NCBI RefSeq assembly: GCF_030440515.1
Contig: NZ_CP076543.1
Coordinates: 4,871,501 to 4,935,500, forward strand
Reading direction: 5' to 3'
Source: Streptomyces xanthophaeus
Lineage (GTDB): Bacteria > Actinomycetota > Actinomycetes > Streptomycetales > Streptomycetaceae
Length of the DNA: 64,000 nt
Part shown: positions 38,105 to 45,781 of the stretch, piece by piece
How positions within the stretch are numbered: the first letter of the stretch is position 1
How the letters are laid out: each line of letters starts with the position of its first letter
Position numbers and translations under genes: made by a program
The notes under the pieces: model-generated
The model's input: the letters and a program-made list of their open reading frames with translations, nothing else
Told to the model about the DNA's origin: nothing
Databases searched by the model: none

Positions 38105-39100
38105 ATGACGACAGGTCGGCTCGGGCAGCAGGCCGCGCCACCCAACGCCGCTTACTCGGGGCAGGTCGTGCATTTCCCGGACCCGGTCCGGGCCGCTCGG
38201 CATCCCCACGGGGTGCGGATGGACGGCAATGGGCATCCGGACTTCTCCGCCTACGCGCGCGCGGCGGTCGAGATCGCCGAACCGCCGGAGGGCTTCGGCG
38301 TGGACGAGCTGCGGCTCACGGACTACGTGTCCGCGAACGCGGCGATGAAGGCCGCCGGGCACGAGCTGTGGGACACGGTCGGGCCGGTGGCGACACCGCA
38401 CGGCTGGACCTGGCACCACGTGGCGGGTTCGCGGCGCATGGAGCTGGTCCCGGTCGAGGTGAAGGCCCTCCTGCGGCATCACGCGGGCCTGGCGACGGCT
38501 CCGGTGGACCACGACAAGCGCGGGACGCGGCCGTTGCAGGAGGTGCGCCCGGCGCACCTGGGGCTGCCCAAGTCCGTGGTGTCGGTCGCCGAGGAGCAGG
38601 TCCAGGGCGTCGAGGAGGACCTCGGCTACCGGCTGCCGGAGGCGTACCGCTCGTTCCTGAAGGCCGCGGGCGGCTGCGCGCCGGTGGGCGCGGGCCTGGA
38701 CGTGGACCTCGGTCTGCTGGTGGACCAGCCGTTCTTCACGGTGCGTGAGGAGGCGGCGATCAATGATCTCGTCTACGTCAACAAGTGTCTGCGGGACCAC
38801 CTGACGAAGGACTACCTGTGCGTGGCCTTCGCCCAGGGCGGGCTGCTCGCGCTGAAGGTCAAGGGTGAGGGCATCGGCTCGGTGTGGTTCTCCCCGTACG
38901 ACGATGCCCGCGACCGGGACGGCTGGTCGGTCCAGGAGCGCGTGGAGCGGTTGTTGCTGCCGTGCGGTGCCGATTTCGACGCCTTCCTCGAGAGGCTGGC
39001 CGGTAACCCGCCCGAGCTGGAGACGGTGGCTGGTCTGATGGTGGACGGCGGATTCGCACGTTCGGTTCCGGTGTCGGGTTCGGCACCGGTGGAGGGGTGA
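38105..39100 (+). CDS. WHH-type nuclease domain fused to a SMI1/KNR4 (SUKH) domain
   Basis: A 331-residue fusion. The N-terminal half resembles WHH nucleases of the HNH/Endonuclease VII superfamily: RMDGNGHPDFSAYA at 38-51, W103-H-H105 in PHGWTWHH, MELVP after it, and H125-H126. The C-terminal half (about 160-300) is a SUKH domain (VEEDLGYRLPEAYRSFLKAAGG, then WFSPYDDARDRDGW). Normally the toxin and its SUKH immunity protein are separate proteins. Having both in one chain suggests a self-inhibited enzyme or a repurposed regulator. It lacks a signal peptide. It is followed 7 bp later by the large deaminase-SUKH-4 gene. Confidence 0.75.
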   Translation: MTTGRLGQQAAPPNAAYSGQVVHFPDPVRAARHPHGVRMDGNGHPDFSAYARAAVEIAEPPEGFGVDELRLTDYVSANAAMKAAGHELWDTVGPVATPHGWTWHHVAGSRRMELVPVEVKALLRHHAGLATAPVDHDKRGTRPLQEVRPAHLGLPKSVVSVAEEQVQGVEEDLGYRLPEAYRSFLKAAGGCAPVGAGLDVDLGLLVDQPFFTVREEAAINDLVYVNKCLRDHLTKDYLCVAFAQGGLLALKVKGEGIGSVWFSPYDDARDRDGWSVQERVERLLLPCGADFDAFLERLAGNPPELETVAGLMVDGGFARSVPVSGSAPVEG

Positions 39101-39107
39101 GCGCGCG

Positions 39108-41672
39108 ATGGTGACGTTTGCGCAGGCGCAGGAGCGCGCCGAGGAGTGGATCAACGGGGACGTGCCCGCGTACCAGCACCGCGAGGTGCGCGTACGGGAG
39201 TTCGGGCTCGGCTTCGTGGTGTGGGCGGAGGACCGCGCGGCCGGTCCCGTGTCCGGTGGTGGGCGGCAGCGGCTGGTCATCGCGCGGGACAGCGGGGAGG
39301 TGACGCTGTGGCCGGGACTGCCGGTGGGTGAGGTGATCCGCCGGTACGAGGAGGAGTACGGGGCCGTGGCCGCGGCCGTTTCGGAGGCTTCGGTCCCGCA
39401 GCCGCGGATCGACTCGGAACAGACGTCGTTCATGCTCAGCCCGCCGGAGTGGCTGCAGGAGGCCGCGGACCGGGCGGGGATCGCGCCGAGGTCGACGCCC
39501 GCGCCGGCTCCGGCCGCGCCCGTCGACGTCGTGCCCGAGCCCGAACCGGCTCCCGCGGCACCGGCACCGGCGCCCGTCGAGGCCGTGCCGCTGCGGCGCG
39601 GGGGCGAGATCCCGTACGAGCCCACGGCCAACGACGGGGTTCCGGCGACGGCCCCTGCCCCGGCTCCGGCCGCGCCCGCGGTGCCGACCGGTGCCACGCC
39701 CTGGGCGGGCACCGATGTGAACTCCGGTGCGGACGACGCGTCCGTACCGCTGCCCGCGACCGTGTTCGCGCCGCCGCTGTCCGGGTCGGACCTGGAGGAC
39801 GCGCCGTCGTCCGGGGTGGCCCCGGAGGCGAAGACCACGCTGATGCCGGGCGGCAGCCAGCTGCCGCGGACCGCGGTCGTGCCCGCGCTGGGTTCGCCGG
39901 GCGATGCGGCCGGCGGTTCGCAAGGCGGCTCGCAGGGCGGCTCGCAGGGCGCTTCGGTGGCGAGCGACATCGCGGACGCGCCGACCAGCAAGGCCCGGAT
40001 CTCCCGGCCGTCGACGCCGCCGGGTCCGCCCGGTGCGCCCGGCGCCCCCGGTGGCGGGCTCGACCACGCCGCCACGATGCTGGCCGGCCCCGGTGTCCCG
40101 CAGCCGCCCGGTCCGCCCGGCGCTCCGGGCGCGGGTCAGCCGCCGGCGCCTCCCGGTCCGCCGGGTGCTCCGGGGTCGCTGGGCCGTGGGCTCGACCATG
40201 CCGCGACGATGCTGGCCGGTCCGGCCGTCACCGGTCAGCCGCCCGCGCCTCCCGGTCCGCCGGGGGCTCCCGGAGCTGGTGCGCCCCAGCCGCCCGGTCC
40301 GCCCGGTCCGCCGGGTGCTCCGGGGTCGCTGGGCCGTGGGCTCGACCATGCCGCGACGATGCTGGCCGGTCCGGCCGTCACCGGTCAGCCGCCCGCGCCT
40401 CCCGGTCCGCCCGGGGCTCCTGGGGCTCCTGGGGCTCCCGATGGTGGGGCCCATCACGCCGCCACCATGCTCGCGGGTCCCGGCGTACCGCAGCCTCCGG
40501 GTCCGCCCGGTGCGCCTGCGGCCCCCGGTGCGCCCGGCGCCCCCGGTGGCGGGCTCGACCACGCCGCCACGATGCTGGCCGGCCCCGCCATGGTGCAGCC
40601 GCCCGGGCCCCCCGGCCCGCCGCCCGGCGTGCCCGGTGGTCCCGGTGGTCCCGGTGGTCCCGGTGCCGGCGCGCAGCCCCCGGTCCCGACCGGTGCGCCC
40701 ACCGTCGGCCCCGGCTACCAGGCCGTGCTCCGTTACCGCGCGCCCGACGGCTCCGAGCAGCAGCTCATCCGCCGCTCGGCGCCCGGCACCCCGCACCCGG
40801 AATGGCAGATCCTCTACGAGCTGCGCGCCATGAACGTGCCGCCGCAGCAGGTGCTGGAGCTGCACACCGAGCTGGAGTCCTGTGAGCTGCCCGGCGGTTA
40901 CTGCGCCCGGATGATCCGGGAGACCTGGCCGCAGGTGCGGATCACGAGCGTGGCCCCGTACGGCAAGGACCACGCGGGCCGTCAGCAGGGCATGCGGCAC
41001 CTGCTCACCCACCAGGGCGAGCTGCACCAGGTGGCGGACGGTCCGGCGCGCCCTGCGCCGGTACGGGCTCCGCTGCCGCAGGTCCCGCTGCAGCCGGCGA
41101 TCCCGCTGGAGGCCATCGCGCAGGAGCTGACGGCCGCGTTCGGCCCGCAGGGCGTGTTCCGCTTCGACCAGCGGGCGGTGTCCCGTCAGGGTGTGCCGGA
41201 GATCGTGGCGCAGACGCTGATGTGGTCGGGTCTGCCGGTCGATTTCGGGCCGTTCTTCTGGGCGCAGGCGGTGCCGGGCCAGCCGGTGCCGACGCTGGCC
41301 GAGCTGGCGCAGCAGCGGGGGGTGCAGCCGGCCTCGGACGCGGGCTCGTACCTGGTTGTCGGCAGCGACTTCGGCAAGGCCCTGTGCGTGCAGTACGGCA
41401 CGGCGCACATCGTGGCGGTGCCGGTGGAAGGCGGCCCGGGAGGTGCTCCCGTACCGCCGCAGTTCGTGAATTCGAGCCTGCCGCAGTTCGTACGTTCCCT
41501 GGCGATGCTGGGTCACATGTGGCGGCTGCGCCAGCATCTGACGCCGGAGCAGGCGGGCCGCTGGACCGTCGATTTCCAGGCGAATCTCGCGGGGCTCGAC
41601 AGCGCTGCGCTGTCCTCGCCGGAGAGCTGGTGGTCGGTGCTGCTGGAGCAGATGTGGGACGGACTGCTCTGA
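39108..41672 (+). CDS. Large multidomain protein: Imm-like head, collagen-like repeat, deaminase, SUKH-4
   Basis: An 854-residue protein. Residues 1-90 look like an immunity-type domain (YQHREVRVREFGLGFVVWAED ... SGEVTLWPGLPVGEVIRRYEEEYG). A Pro/Ala linker is followed by a collagen-like GPPGAPG region (about 305-530) with five copies of an HAATMLAGP motif. Residues about 535-645 form a deaminase-like fold with H563-P-E565 and C592-x6-C599 as likely zinc ligands and the TELESC motif. The last ~170 residues match SUKH-4 immunity domains (MWSGLPVDFGPFFWA, SYLVVGSDFGKALCVQYG). There is no signal peptide or membrane helix. The ATG follows GAGCGCGC. The catalytic assignment needs confirmation. Confidence 0.75.
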   Translation: MVTFAQAQERAEEWINGDVPAYQHREVRVREFGLGFVVWAEDRAAGPVSGGGRQRLVIARDSGEVTLWPGLPVGEVIRRYEEEYGAVAAAVSEASVPQPRIDSEQTSFMLSPPEWLQEAADRAGIAPRSTPAPAPAAPVDVVPEPEPAPAAPAPAPVEAVPLRRGGEIPYEPTANDGVPATAPAPAPAAPAVPTGATPWAGTDVNSGADDASVPLPATVFAPPLSGSDLEDAPSSGVAPEAKTTLMPGGSQLPRTAVVPALGSPGDAAGGSQGGSQGGSQGASVASDIADAPTSKARISRPSTPPGPPGAPGAPGGGLDHAATMLAGPGVPQPPGPPGAPGAGQPPAPPGPPGAPGSLGRGLDHAATMLAGPAVTGQPPAPPGPPGAPGAGAPQPPGPPGPPGAPGSLGRGLDHAATMLAGPAVTGQPPAPPGPPGAPGAPGAPDGGAHHAATMLAGPGVPQPPGPPGAPAAPGAPGAPGGGLDHAATMLAGPAMVQPPGPPGPPPGVPGGPGGPGGPGAGAQPPVPTGAPTVGPGYQAVLRYRAPDGSEQQLIRRSAPGTPHPEWQILYELRAMNVPPQQVLELHTELESCELPGGYCARMIRETWPQVRITSVAPYGKDHAGRQQGMRHLLTHQGELHQVADGPARPAPVRAPLPQVPLQPAIPLEAIAQELTAAFGPQGVFRFDQRAVSRQGVPEIVAQTLMWSGLPVDFGPFFWAQAVPGQPVPTLAELAQQRGVQPASDAGSYLVVGSDFGKALCVQYGTAHIVAVPVEGGPGGAPVPPQFVNSSLPQFVRSLAMLGHMWRLRQHLTPEQAGRWTVDFQANLAGLDSAALSSPESWWSVLLEQMWDGLL
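40152..40411 (+). repeat. 110-bp perfect direct repeat at a 150-bp period inside the collagen-like region
   Basis: Positions 40152-40261 and 40302-40411 are identical or very nearly so. They encode a GPPGAPG stretch, the LDHAATMLAGP motif and the following Pro-rich segment. Further diverged units flank them (about 40020-40150 and 40410-40620). The repeat number may vary between strains. Confidence 0.8.
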
Positions 41673-41704
41673 CCGGCTGATCGAGTGATCGTGTGATCGG
41701 CTGG

Positions 41705-41747
41705 ATGGCCGGGTCGGGACCTTCGAACAGGGTCTCGGCCCGGCCAT
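41705..41747 (+). terminator. Hairpin terminator after the deaminase-SUKH-4 gene
   Basis: The segment starting ATGGCCGGGTCGGGACC can fold back on GGGTCTCGGCCCGGCCAT through about 17 pairs, two of them G:U, around a 9-nt loop. It lies 30 bp after the stop. Confidence 0.6.
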
Positions 41748-41811
41748 TCCGGCTTCTGGGATCAAATGGCGCATCCTTGACGGGAATCCCCGCGAGAGAG
41801 GCGCATCCAGG

Positions 41812-42690
41812 ATGAGTGCACCCTTTGCGACCGTGCGCGGTCGTGGCTACCGCATGGAAGAGGTCGACCGGTATCTCGCCCGGCTCTCCGGGAGCCGGGA
41901 CGAGGCCTGGGAGCGGGTGGCGCGGCTGACGGTCCTGGCCAAGCAGATGGAGGCGGACGCGGCGCGGCTGCGGGCGGCGGTCTCCGCGCTGGCTCCGCAG
42001 ACGTACGACGAACTGAGCGAGCGGGCCCGCCGGATCCTGCTGCTGGCGGAGGAAGAGGCGGACGCCGTACGGACGGACGCCCGGGTGGACGCCTCGGCGA
42101 CGCTCGGCGCGGCCGAGGCGCGGGCCGACCGGGCGGCGGAGCTCGCGCGCGGCGACGCGGAGGCGGTACGCGAGCAGACGGAGGTCCGGGCCCGGCAGGG
42201 GCTGCTGCGGGCGCAACGCGAGGCGGACGACCTGCGGTCGGGGGCGCGGGAGGACGCGGCGGCGTGGCGGGCGCAGGCGGCGGCCGCGCTGGCGGAGACG
42301 CGGCGGCGGGTGGAGGCGGAGCGGGCGGAGCGCGAGCAGGAGCAGGCGGAGCGCCGGGAGGCGGCGGAGCGGGAGCTGGCGGCGCGGGAGGCGGACCTGG
42401 AGGCGCGCCACGCGGAGCTGGAGCGGTACGCCGAGGCCCGCCTGGCGGAGGCGCGGCGGGAGTTCGCCGAGGCGGAGGAGTCGGCGCGGCACGGGCAGGA
42501 GGACGCGGAGGCGCGGGCCGCCGAGCTGGTCGCGCAGGCGCGGGTGGCGGAGGAGCGGATCGGGCGCGAGACACGGGGGATCCTGCGGGAGCACGGTGAG
42601 GCGGCGGAGGAGATGCGGGCGCACATGAACCACGTCCGCTCCAGCCTGGCGGCGCTGACGGGCCGGGCTCCGGCCGAGGGCTCGGCCTAG
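41812..42690 (+). CDS. DivIVA/Scy-like coiled-coil protein
   Basis: A 292-residue, almost wholly helical protein. The N-terminal FATVRGRGYRMEEVDRYLARLSGSRDEAWER matches the motif that opens DivIVA-like and Scy/FilP-type proteins. Most of the rest is Ala/Glu/Arg heptad repeat predicted to form a long coiled coil. Streptomyces homologues are often labelled cellulose-binding protein without support; a cytoskeletal or polarity role is more plausible but unproven. The ATG at 41812 has GAGAGGCGCATCCAGG upstream. Its stop overlaps the convergent lipoprotein remnant by three bases. Confidence 0.8.
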   Translation: MSAPFATVRGRGYRMEEVDRYLARLSGSRDEAWERVARLTVLAKQMEADAARLRAAVSALAPQTYDELSERARRILLLAEEEADAVRTDARVDASATLGAAEARADRAAELARGDAEAVREQTEVRARQGLLRAQREADDLRSGAREDAAAWRAQAAAALAETRRRVEAERAEREQEQAERREAAERELAAREADLEARHAELERYAEARLAEARREFAEAEESARHGQEDAEARAAELVAQARVAEERIGRETRGILREHGEAAEEMRAHMNHVRSSLAALTGRAPAEGSA

Positions 42691-43082
42691 CGGGTGCCCG
42701 ACCTGAACAGGAGGTCCTCGACGGCGCCGAGGTCGCGGTTCCAGTACGTGACCCGGGCGTCGGCCGCGACGTTGAGCGAGCCGATCTCCTTGGACAGGGC
42801 GACGTCCAGCATCGCCGACTCCTTGTTGCTCTGGAGGGCGCGGTCCTGGTAGCCGATGTACGGGTAGCGGTAGAGCGTGCAGGGCTTGTCGGTGAAGTTG
42901 GTGGCCGTGATGAGCAGGTGCTGCCCCGGGTCCTGGCGCCAGACCGATGTGGTGATCGACAGGTCGTTGTCGTTGCATGCCACCGTGCCGTCGGCACCGG
43001 CACCGGCATCGGTACTGGCGCCGGGCTGCGCGGTGCCGGCCGTGCTCGGCGGAGCCGGTGGGGAGCAACTTCTGACGGACCG
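42687..43082 (-). pseudogene. 5'-truncated DUF4232-like lipoprotein gene
   Basis: The conserved body VACNDNDLSITTSVWRQD, ATNFTDKPCTLYRYPY and ARVTYWNRDLGAVEDLLF matches DUF4232 proteins, which are usually exported lipoproteins. The reading frame continues upstream as SCSPPAPPSTAGTAQPG, which looks like the mature start of a lipoprotein. A TAA (43083-43085) then closes the frame before any signal peptide or start codon. Only an internal GTG at 42983 remains, which would give a 98-residue cytosolic peptide. The signal peptide has apparently been lost where the neighbouring hydrolase gene (stop at 43091) begins to abut. Confidence 0.55.
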
Positions 43083-43090
43083 TTACGGGC

Positions 43091-44188
43091 TCAGGACGCG
43101 GCGGTGGCCGTTCCCTGACGGTCGGCGGTGGTGACCGCCGGTCGGACATGGGTCAGGAGGAGGTCCAGGAAGCGGTCCGGGCGGCGGAGCGCGGCGAAGT
43201 GGGAGGCCCCCTCGATCAGTTCGAAGGCCTTCGCCGGTGCCTCGACGACGTCGAAGTACGCCTTGGCGCGCGCCGCCGGGGTGATCACGTCGAGCGCTCC
43301 CTGGAAGATGAAGAACGGCATCTCGAAGCGGGTCCCGTCGGCCAGGTCGTCGAACTCCGACGCTCCCTCGGTGACGGACTCCGAGAAGCCCTGACCGCCG
43401 AAGTACGCCTTGATCCGGCCGAGGGTGTAGAGCGGTGACAGCCACAGCGAGCCGATGATCACCTTCTTGACCGTGTCCAGGGTCAGCGGGTCGCTGCCGG
43501 CGCACAGCTTGTCGTACGAGGACCGCTGCGCGGAGGTCCAGCGCCGGGGGTCGGGCCCCATCGCCTCGATCGTCGCCACGTCCTTGGTCCTGCCCGCGGC
43601 CCGCAGCCGCTCCAGGGTGCCCTCGTAGGCGGAGGTGTCCCGGCCCGCCTCCTGGATGTTCTGGTCGGTGCCGACGTACGCGGAGTAGAGCTCGGGGTGG
43701 TTGCGGACCAGTCGGAGGCCGAAGGTGGTGCCGAAGGAGCTCGGCATCAGCACCACCCGGTCCACGTGCATCCGGTCCAGGACGTACCGGGTGACCTCCA
43801 GGGCGTCCTCGTAGAGCCGGGCGAAGGTGACCGCTCCGCCCTGCTCCGCGGGGGCGTGGGCGAAGGTCAGGCCGGCGCCGCGCATGTCCCAGCGGACGAG
43901 GGTGAAGTGCTTCTCCCACTCCCGGGTGCGGGCTCCGTAGGGGGAGTGGGCGGCCCCGGGGCCGCCGTGGACCTCCAGGACGACGGGGTTGGTGCGGTCC
44001 TCGCCGCGGATCGAGATCCACTGGTCGATCCCGCCGATGCGGACGAAGCCCTGCTCGTCGATGCCGGTCGGCGCGTCGATCCGCATGAGTGCGGCGTTCG
44101 CCGAGCGCCGCACGGCTCGGTGGCCGAGCAGCCCGGCGACGGGCGTGGCGAGTACGGCGGTGGTGGCGGCGAGGATGACACCGAGCAT
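43091..44188 (-). CDS. Alpha/beta hydrolase, proline iminopeptidase-like (S33), with N-terminal membrane helix
   Basis: A 365-residue hydrolase with an N-terminal hydrophobic helix (LGVILAATTAVLATPVAGLLG) placing it at the membrane or outside. The oxyanion-hole motif EVHGGPGAAH is typical of peptidase S33. The nucleophile elbow reads PSSFGT, with proline instead of glycine in the usual G-x-S-x-G. The acid and base are in GALDVITP and GASHFAAL. Substrate unknown. ATG at 44188; the frame is open upstream but the helix fits this start. It directly abuts the truncated lipoprotein gene. Confidence 0.82.
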   Translation of the reverse strand: MLGVILAATTAVLATPVAGLLGHRAVRRSANAALMRIDAPTGIDEQGFVRIGGIDQWISIRGEDRTNPVVLEVHGGPGAAHSPYGARTREWEKHFTLVRWDMRGAGLTFAHAPAEQGGAVTFARLYEDALEVTRYVLDRMHVDRVVLMPSSFGTTFGLRLVRNHPELYSAYVGTDQNIQEAGRDTSAYEGTLERLRAAGRTKDVATIEAMGPDPRRWTSAQRSSYDKLCAGSDPLTLDTVKKVIIGSLWLSPLYTLGRIKAYFGGQGFSESVTEGASEFDDLADGTRFEMPFFIFQGALDVITPAARAKAYFDVVEAPAKAFELIEGASHFAALRRPDRFLDLLLTHVRPAVTTADRQGTATAAS

Positions 44189-44265
44189 TACTGTTTCCCC
44201 CAGACACTGTTTTGTGGACGAGGGGAAGACTACGCGATGCCGGCGATCTGTAAAGCCCCGTCGCG

Positions 44266-45141
44266 TCACGGGAGTTCGGCGAGGAACTCCTCGATCAGCG
44301 GGGCGATCTGCGGGAGATGGGTCTCCAGGGCGAAGTGGCCCGCGCCCTCGAAGACGTGCACCTCGGCTTCCGGGGCGTCACGGAGGTAGGCCTTCGCGCC
44401 CTCCGGGGTGAAGAAGGGGTCGCCCGCACCCCACACGACGAGCACCGGGATCCGGGCGGCGCGCAGCCAGGCCTGCCAGGCGGGGTAGTGGGCGAAGTTC
44501 GAGGCGTAGTCGAAGGCGAGGTCGGCCTGGGCGTCGGCGCGGCCCGGCAGGCCGAGGTGGTGCACGTCGAGGGTCCAGCTGTCGGGGGAGAGGAGGCCGG
44601 TGTCGGCGACGCCGGTCTCGTACTGGAAGTGGGTGCCCTCCAGGGTGAAGAGCCCTCGGACGCGCTCCTCGTTGCCGGGGACCTCCCGGCGGAGTCCGGC
44701 GAACTCGCGGGCCGCGTCCGAGAGGCCTTCCTCGTAGGCGTTGCCGTTCTGGACGATCAGGCCGGTCACCCGCTCCGGCCGGCGCGTGGCGAGCCGCAGC
44801 CCGACCGGGGCGCCGAAGTCGAAGACGTACAGGGCGAAGCGGTCCAGTCCGAGGGCGTCGGTGAAGCCCTCCACGACGTCGGCGAGCCGGTCGAAGCTGT
44901 ACGTGAATCCGGCCGGGGCATCGGTACGGCCGAAGCCGGGGTAGTCGGGGGCGATCAGGCGGTACGGGGTGTCGCCGAGGGCGTCCATCAGGCGGGCGAA
45001 CTGGTGTGAGGCGGTGGGGAAGCCGTGCAGGAGCAGCAGTGCGGGGCCGTCGGCGGGGCCGCTCTCGCGGTAGGCGACGCGGACTCCGTCCACGTCGACG
45101 GTGCGGTGCCGGATGGTGGGAATGGTGCGGCGAGCGGTCAT
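44266..45141 (-). CDS. Alpha/beta hydrolase with Asp nucleophile (epoxide hydrolase/dehalogenase-like)
   Basis: A 291-residue soluble hydrolase. LLHGFPTASHQF forms the oxyanion hole, and the nucleophile elbow VFDFGAPVG carries aspartate rather than serine, as in epoxide hydrolases and haloalkane dehalogenases. WGAGDPFF supplies the acid and GAGHFALE the histidine. A cap domain (about 140-220) is present. The ATG at 45141 has GCAGGAGGCATGTG upstream; the adjacent GTG at 45144 is less well spaced. It is divergent from a CGNR regulator with shared repeated sites, so it is a probable target of that regulator. Confidence 0.85.
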   Translation of the reverse strand: MTARRTIPTIRHRTVDVDGVRVAYRESGPADGPALLLLHGFPTASHQFARLMDALGDTPYRLIAPDYPGFGRTDAPAGFTYSFDRLADVVEGFTDALGLDRFALYVFDFGAPVGLRLATRRPERVTGLIVQNGNAYEEGLSDAAREFAGLRREVPGNEERVRGLFTLEGTHFQYETGVADTGLLSPDSWTLDVHHLGLPGRADAQADLAFDYASNFAHYPAWQAWLRAARIPVLVVWGAGDPFFTPEGAKAYLRDAPEAEVHVFEGAGHFALETHLPQIAPLIEEFLAELP

Positions 45142-45166
45142 CACATGCCTCCTGCGTCCTTGTTTC

Positions 45167-45220
45167 CATTAGTCTTGCCGGTGATCGCTAATGGGTCAAG
45201 TGATTGCAGTAGCATTAGTC
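45167..45220. promoter_or_regulatory. Repeated CATTAGTC sites in the hydrolase/CGNR divergent promoter
   Basis: CATTAGTC occurs at 45167-45174 and 45213-45220, with an inverted TAATG core in between (45189-45193). TAGCAT (45210-45215) ends 7 nt before the CGNR GTG, predicting a leaderless message. TTGACC on the minus strand (about 45194-45199) could serve as -35 for the hydrolase. The regulator probably binds the CATTAGTC elements. Confidence 0.5.
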
Positions 45221-45222
45221 GC

Positions 45223-45777
45223 GTGACAGTGACCTTCCCGCTCACCGGTGAGCCCCTCGCGCTGGACCTCCTCAACACCGAGCCCGCGCCGGGCGACCTC
45301 GTCGCGGACCCGGCGGGGCTCTCGGCCTGGCTGGCCGCGCAGGCCGGGCGGCTGACCCCCGTCGACGTCGTGGGCGAGGGCGAGGTGGCCGCCGTACGGG
45401 CCGTACGGGAGGCCGCGCGCCCGGCACTCGACGCCGTGCGGCGCGGTGAGCGCCCCCCGGCCGAGGCGCTCACCACGCTGAACGAGGCCCTGGCCGCGGC
45501 GCCCTCGCACCGCGTGCTGGCCTGGACGGAGGCGGGCGGGATCGCCGCCGGCGCGCACCGGCCCGCGGATTCGGCCCGGCGACTCGCGGCGGAGCTGGCC
45601 GAGGCGGTCGCGGAGCTGCTGACGGACCCCCGGGTGGCGCAGGTGCGCGCGTGCGAGGCCCACGACTGCGTACTGCTCTTCCTGCCGGCGCACCCCCGGC
45701 GCCGCTGGTGCGTGGCGTCGGTCTGCGGCAACCGGGCCCGGGTGGCCCGGTACTACGCCCGCCACAAGGGCGACTAG
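45223..45777 (+). CDS. CGNR zinc-finger / ABATE-domain regulator
   Basis: A 184-residue protein. The N-terminal ABATE-like domain starts FPLTGEPLALDLLNTEPAPGDLV and ends around residue 130; a C-terminal CGNR zinc finger follows with CEAHDC, RRRWC and VCGNRARVARYYARHK. CGNR proteins are predicted DNA-binding regulators, often next to the enzyme genes they control. GTG at 45223, leaderless by the TAGCAT 7 nt upstream. Divergent from the Asp-nucleophile hydrolase. Confidence 0.85.
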   Translation: MTVTFPLTGEPLALDLLNTEPAPGDLVADPAGLSAWLAAQAGRLTPVDVVGEGEVAAVRAVREAARPALDAVRRGERPPAEALTTLNEALAAAPSHRVLAWTEAGGIAAGAHRPADSARRLAAELAEAVAELLTDPRVAQVRACEAHDCVLLFLPAHPRRRWCVASVCGNRARVARYYARHKGD

Positions 45778-45781
45778 GCGA

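Noticed and set aside
40020..40690. Possible CRISPR-like or tandem non-coding repeat array
   Set aside because: The repeats stay in one reading frame, keep codon bias, and encode a regular GPPGAPG pattern inside a continuous gene; spacers are not unique.
41812..42690. Cellulose-binding protein label for the coiled-coil protein
   Set aside because: There is no signal peptide or carbohydrate-binding motif; the N-terminus fits DivIVA/Scy-like proteins instead.
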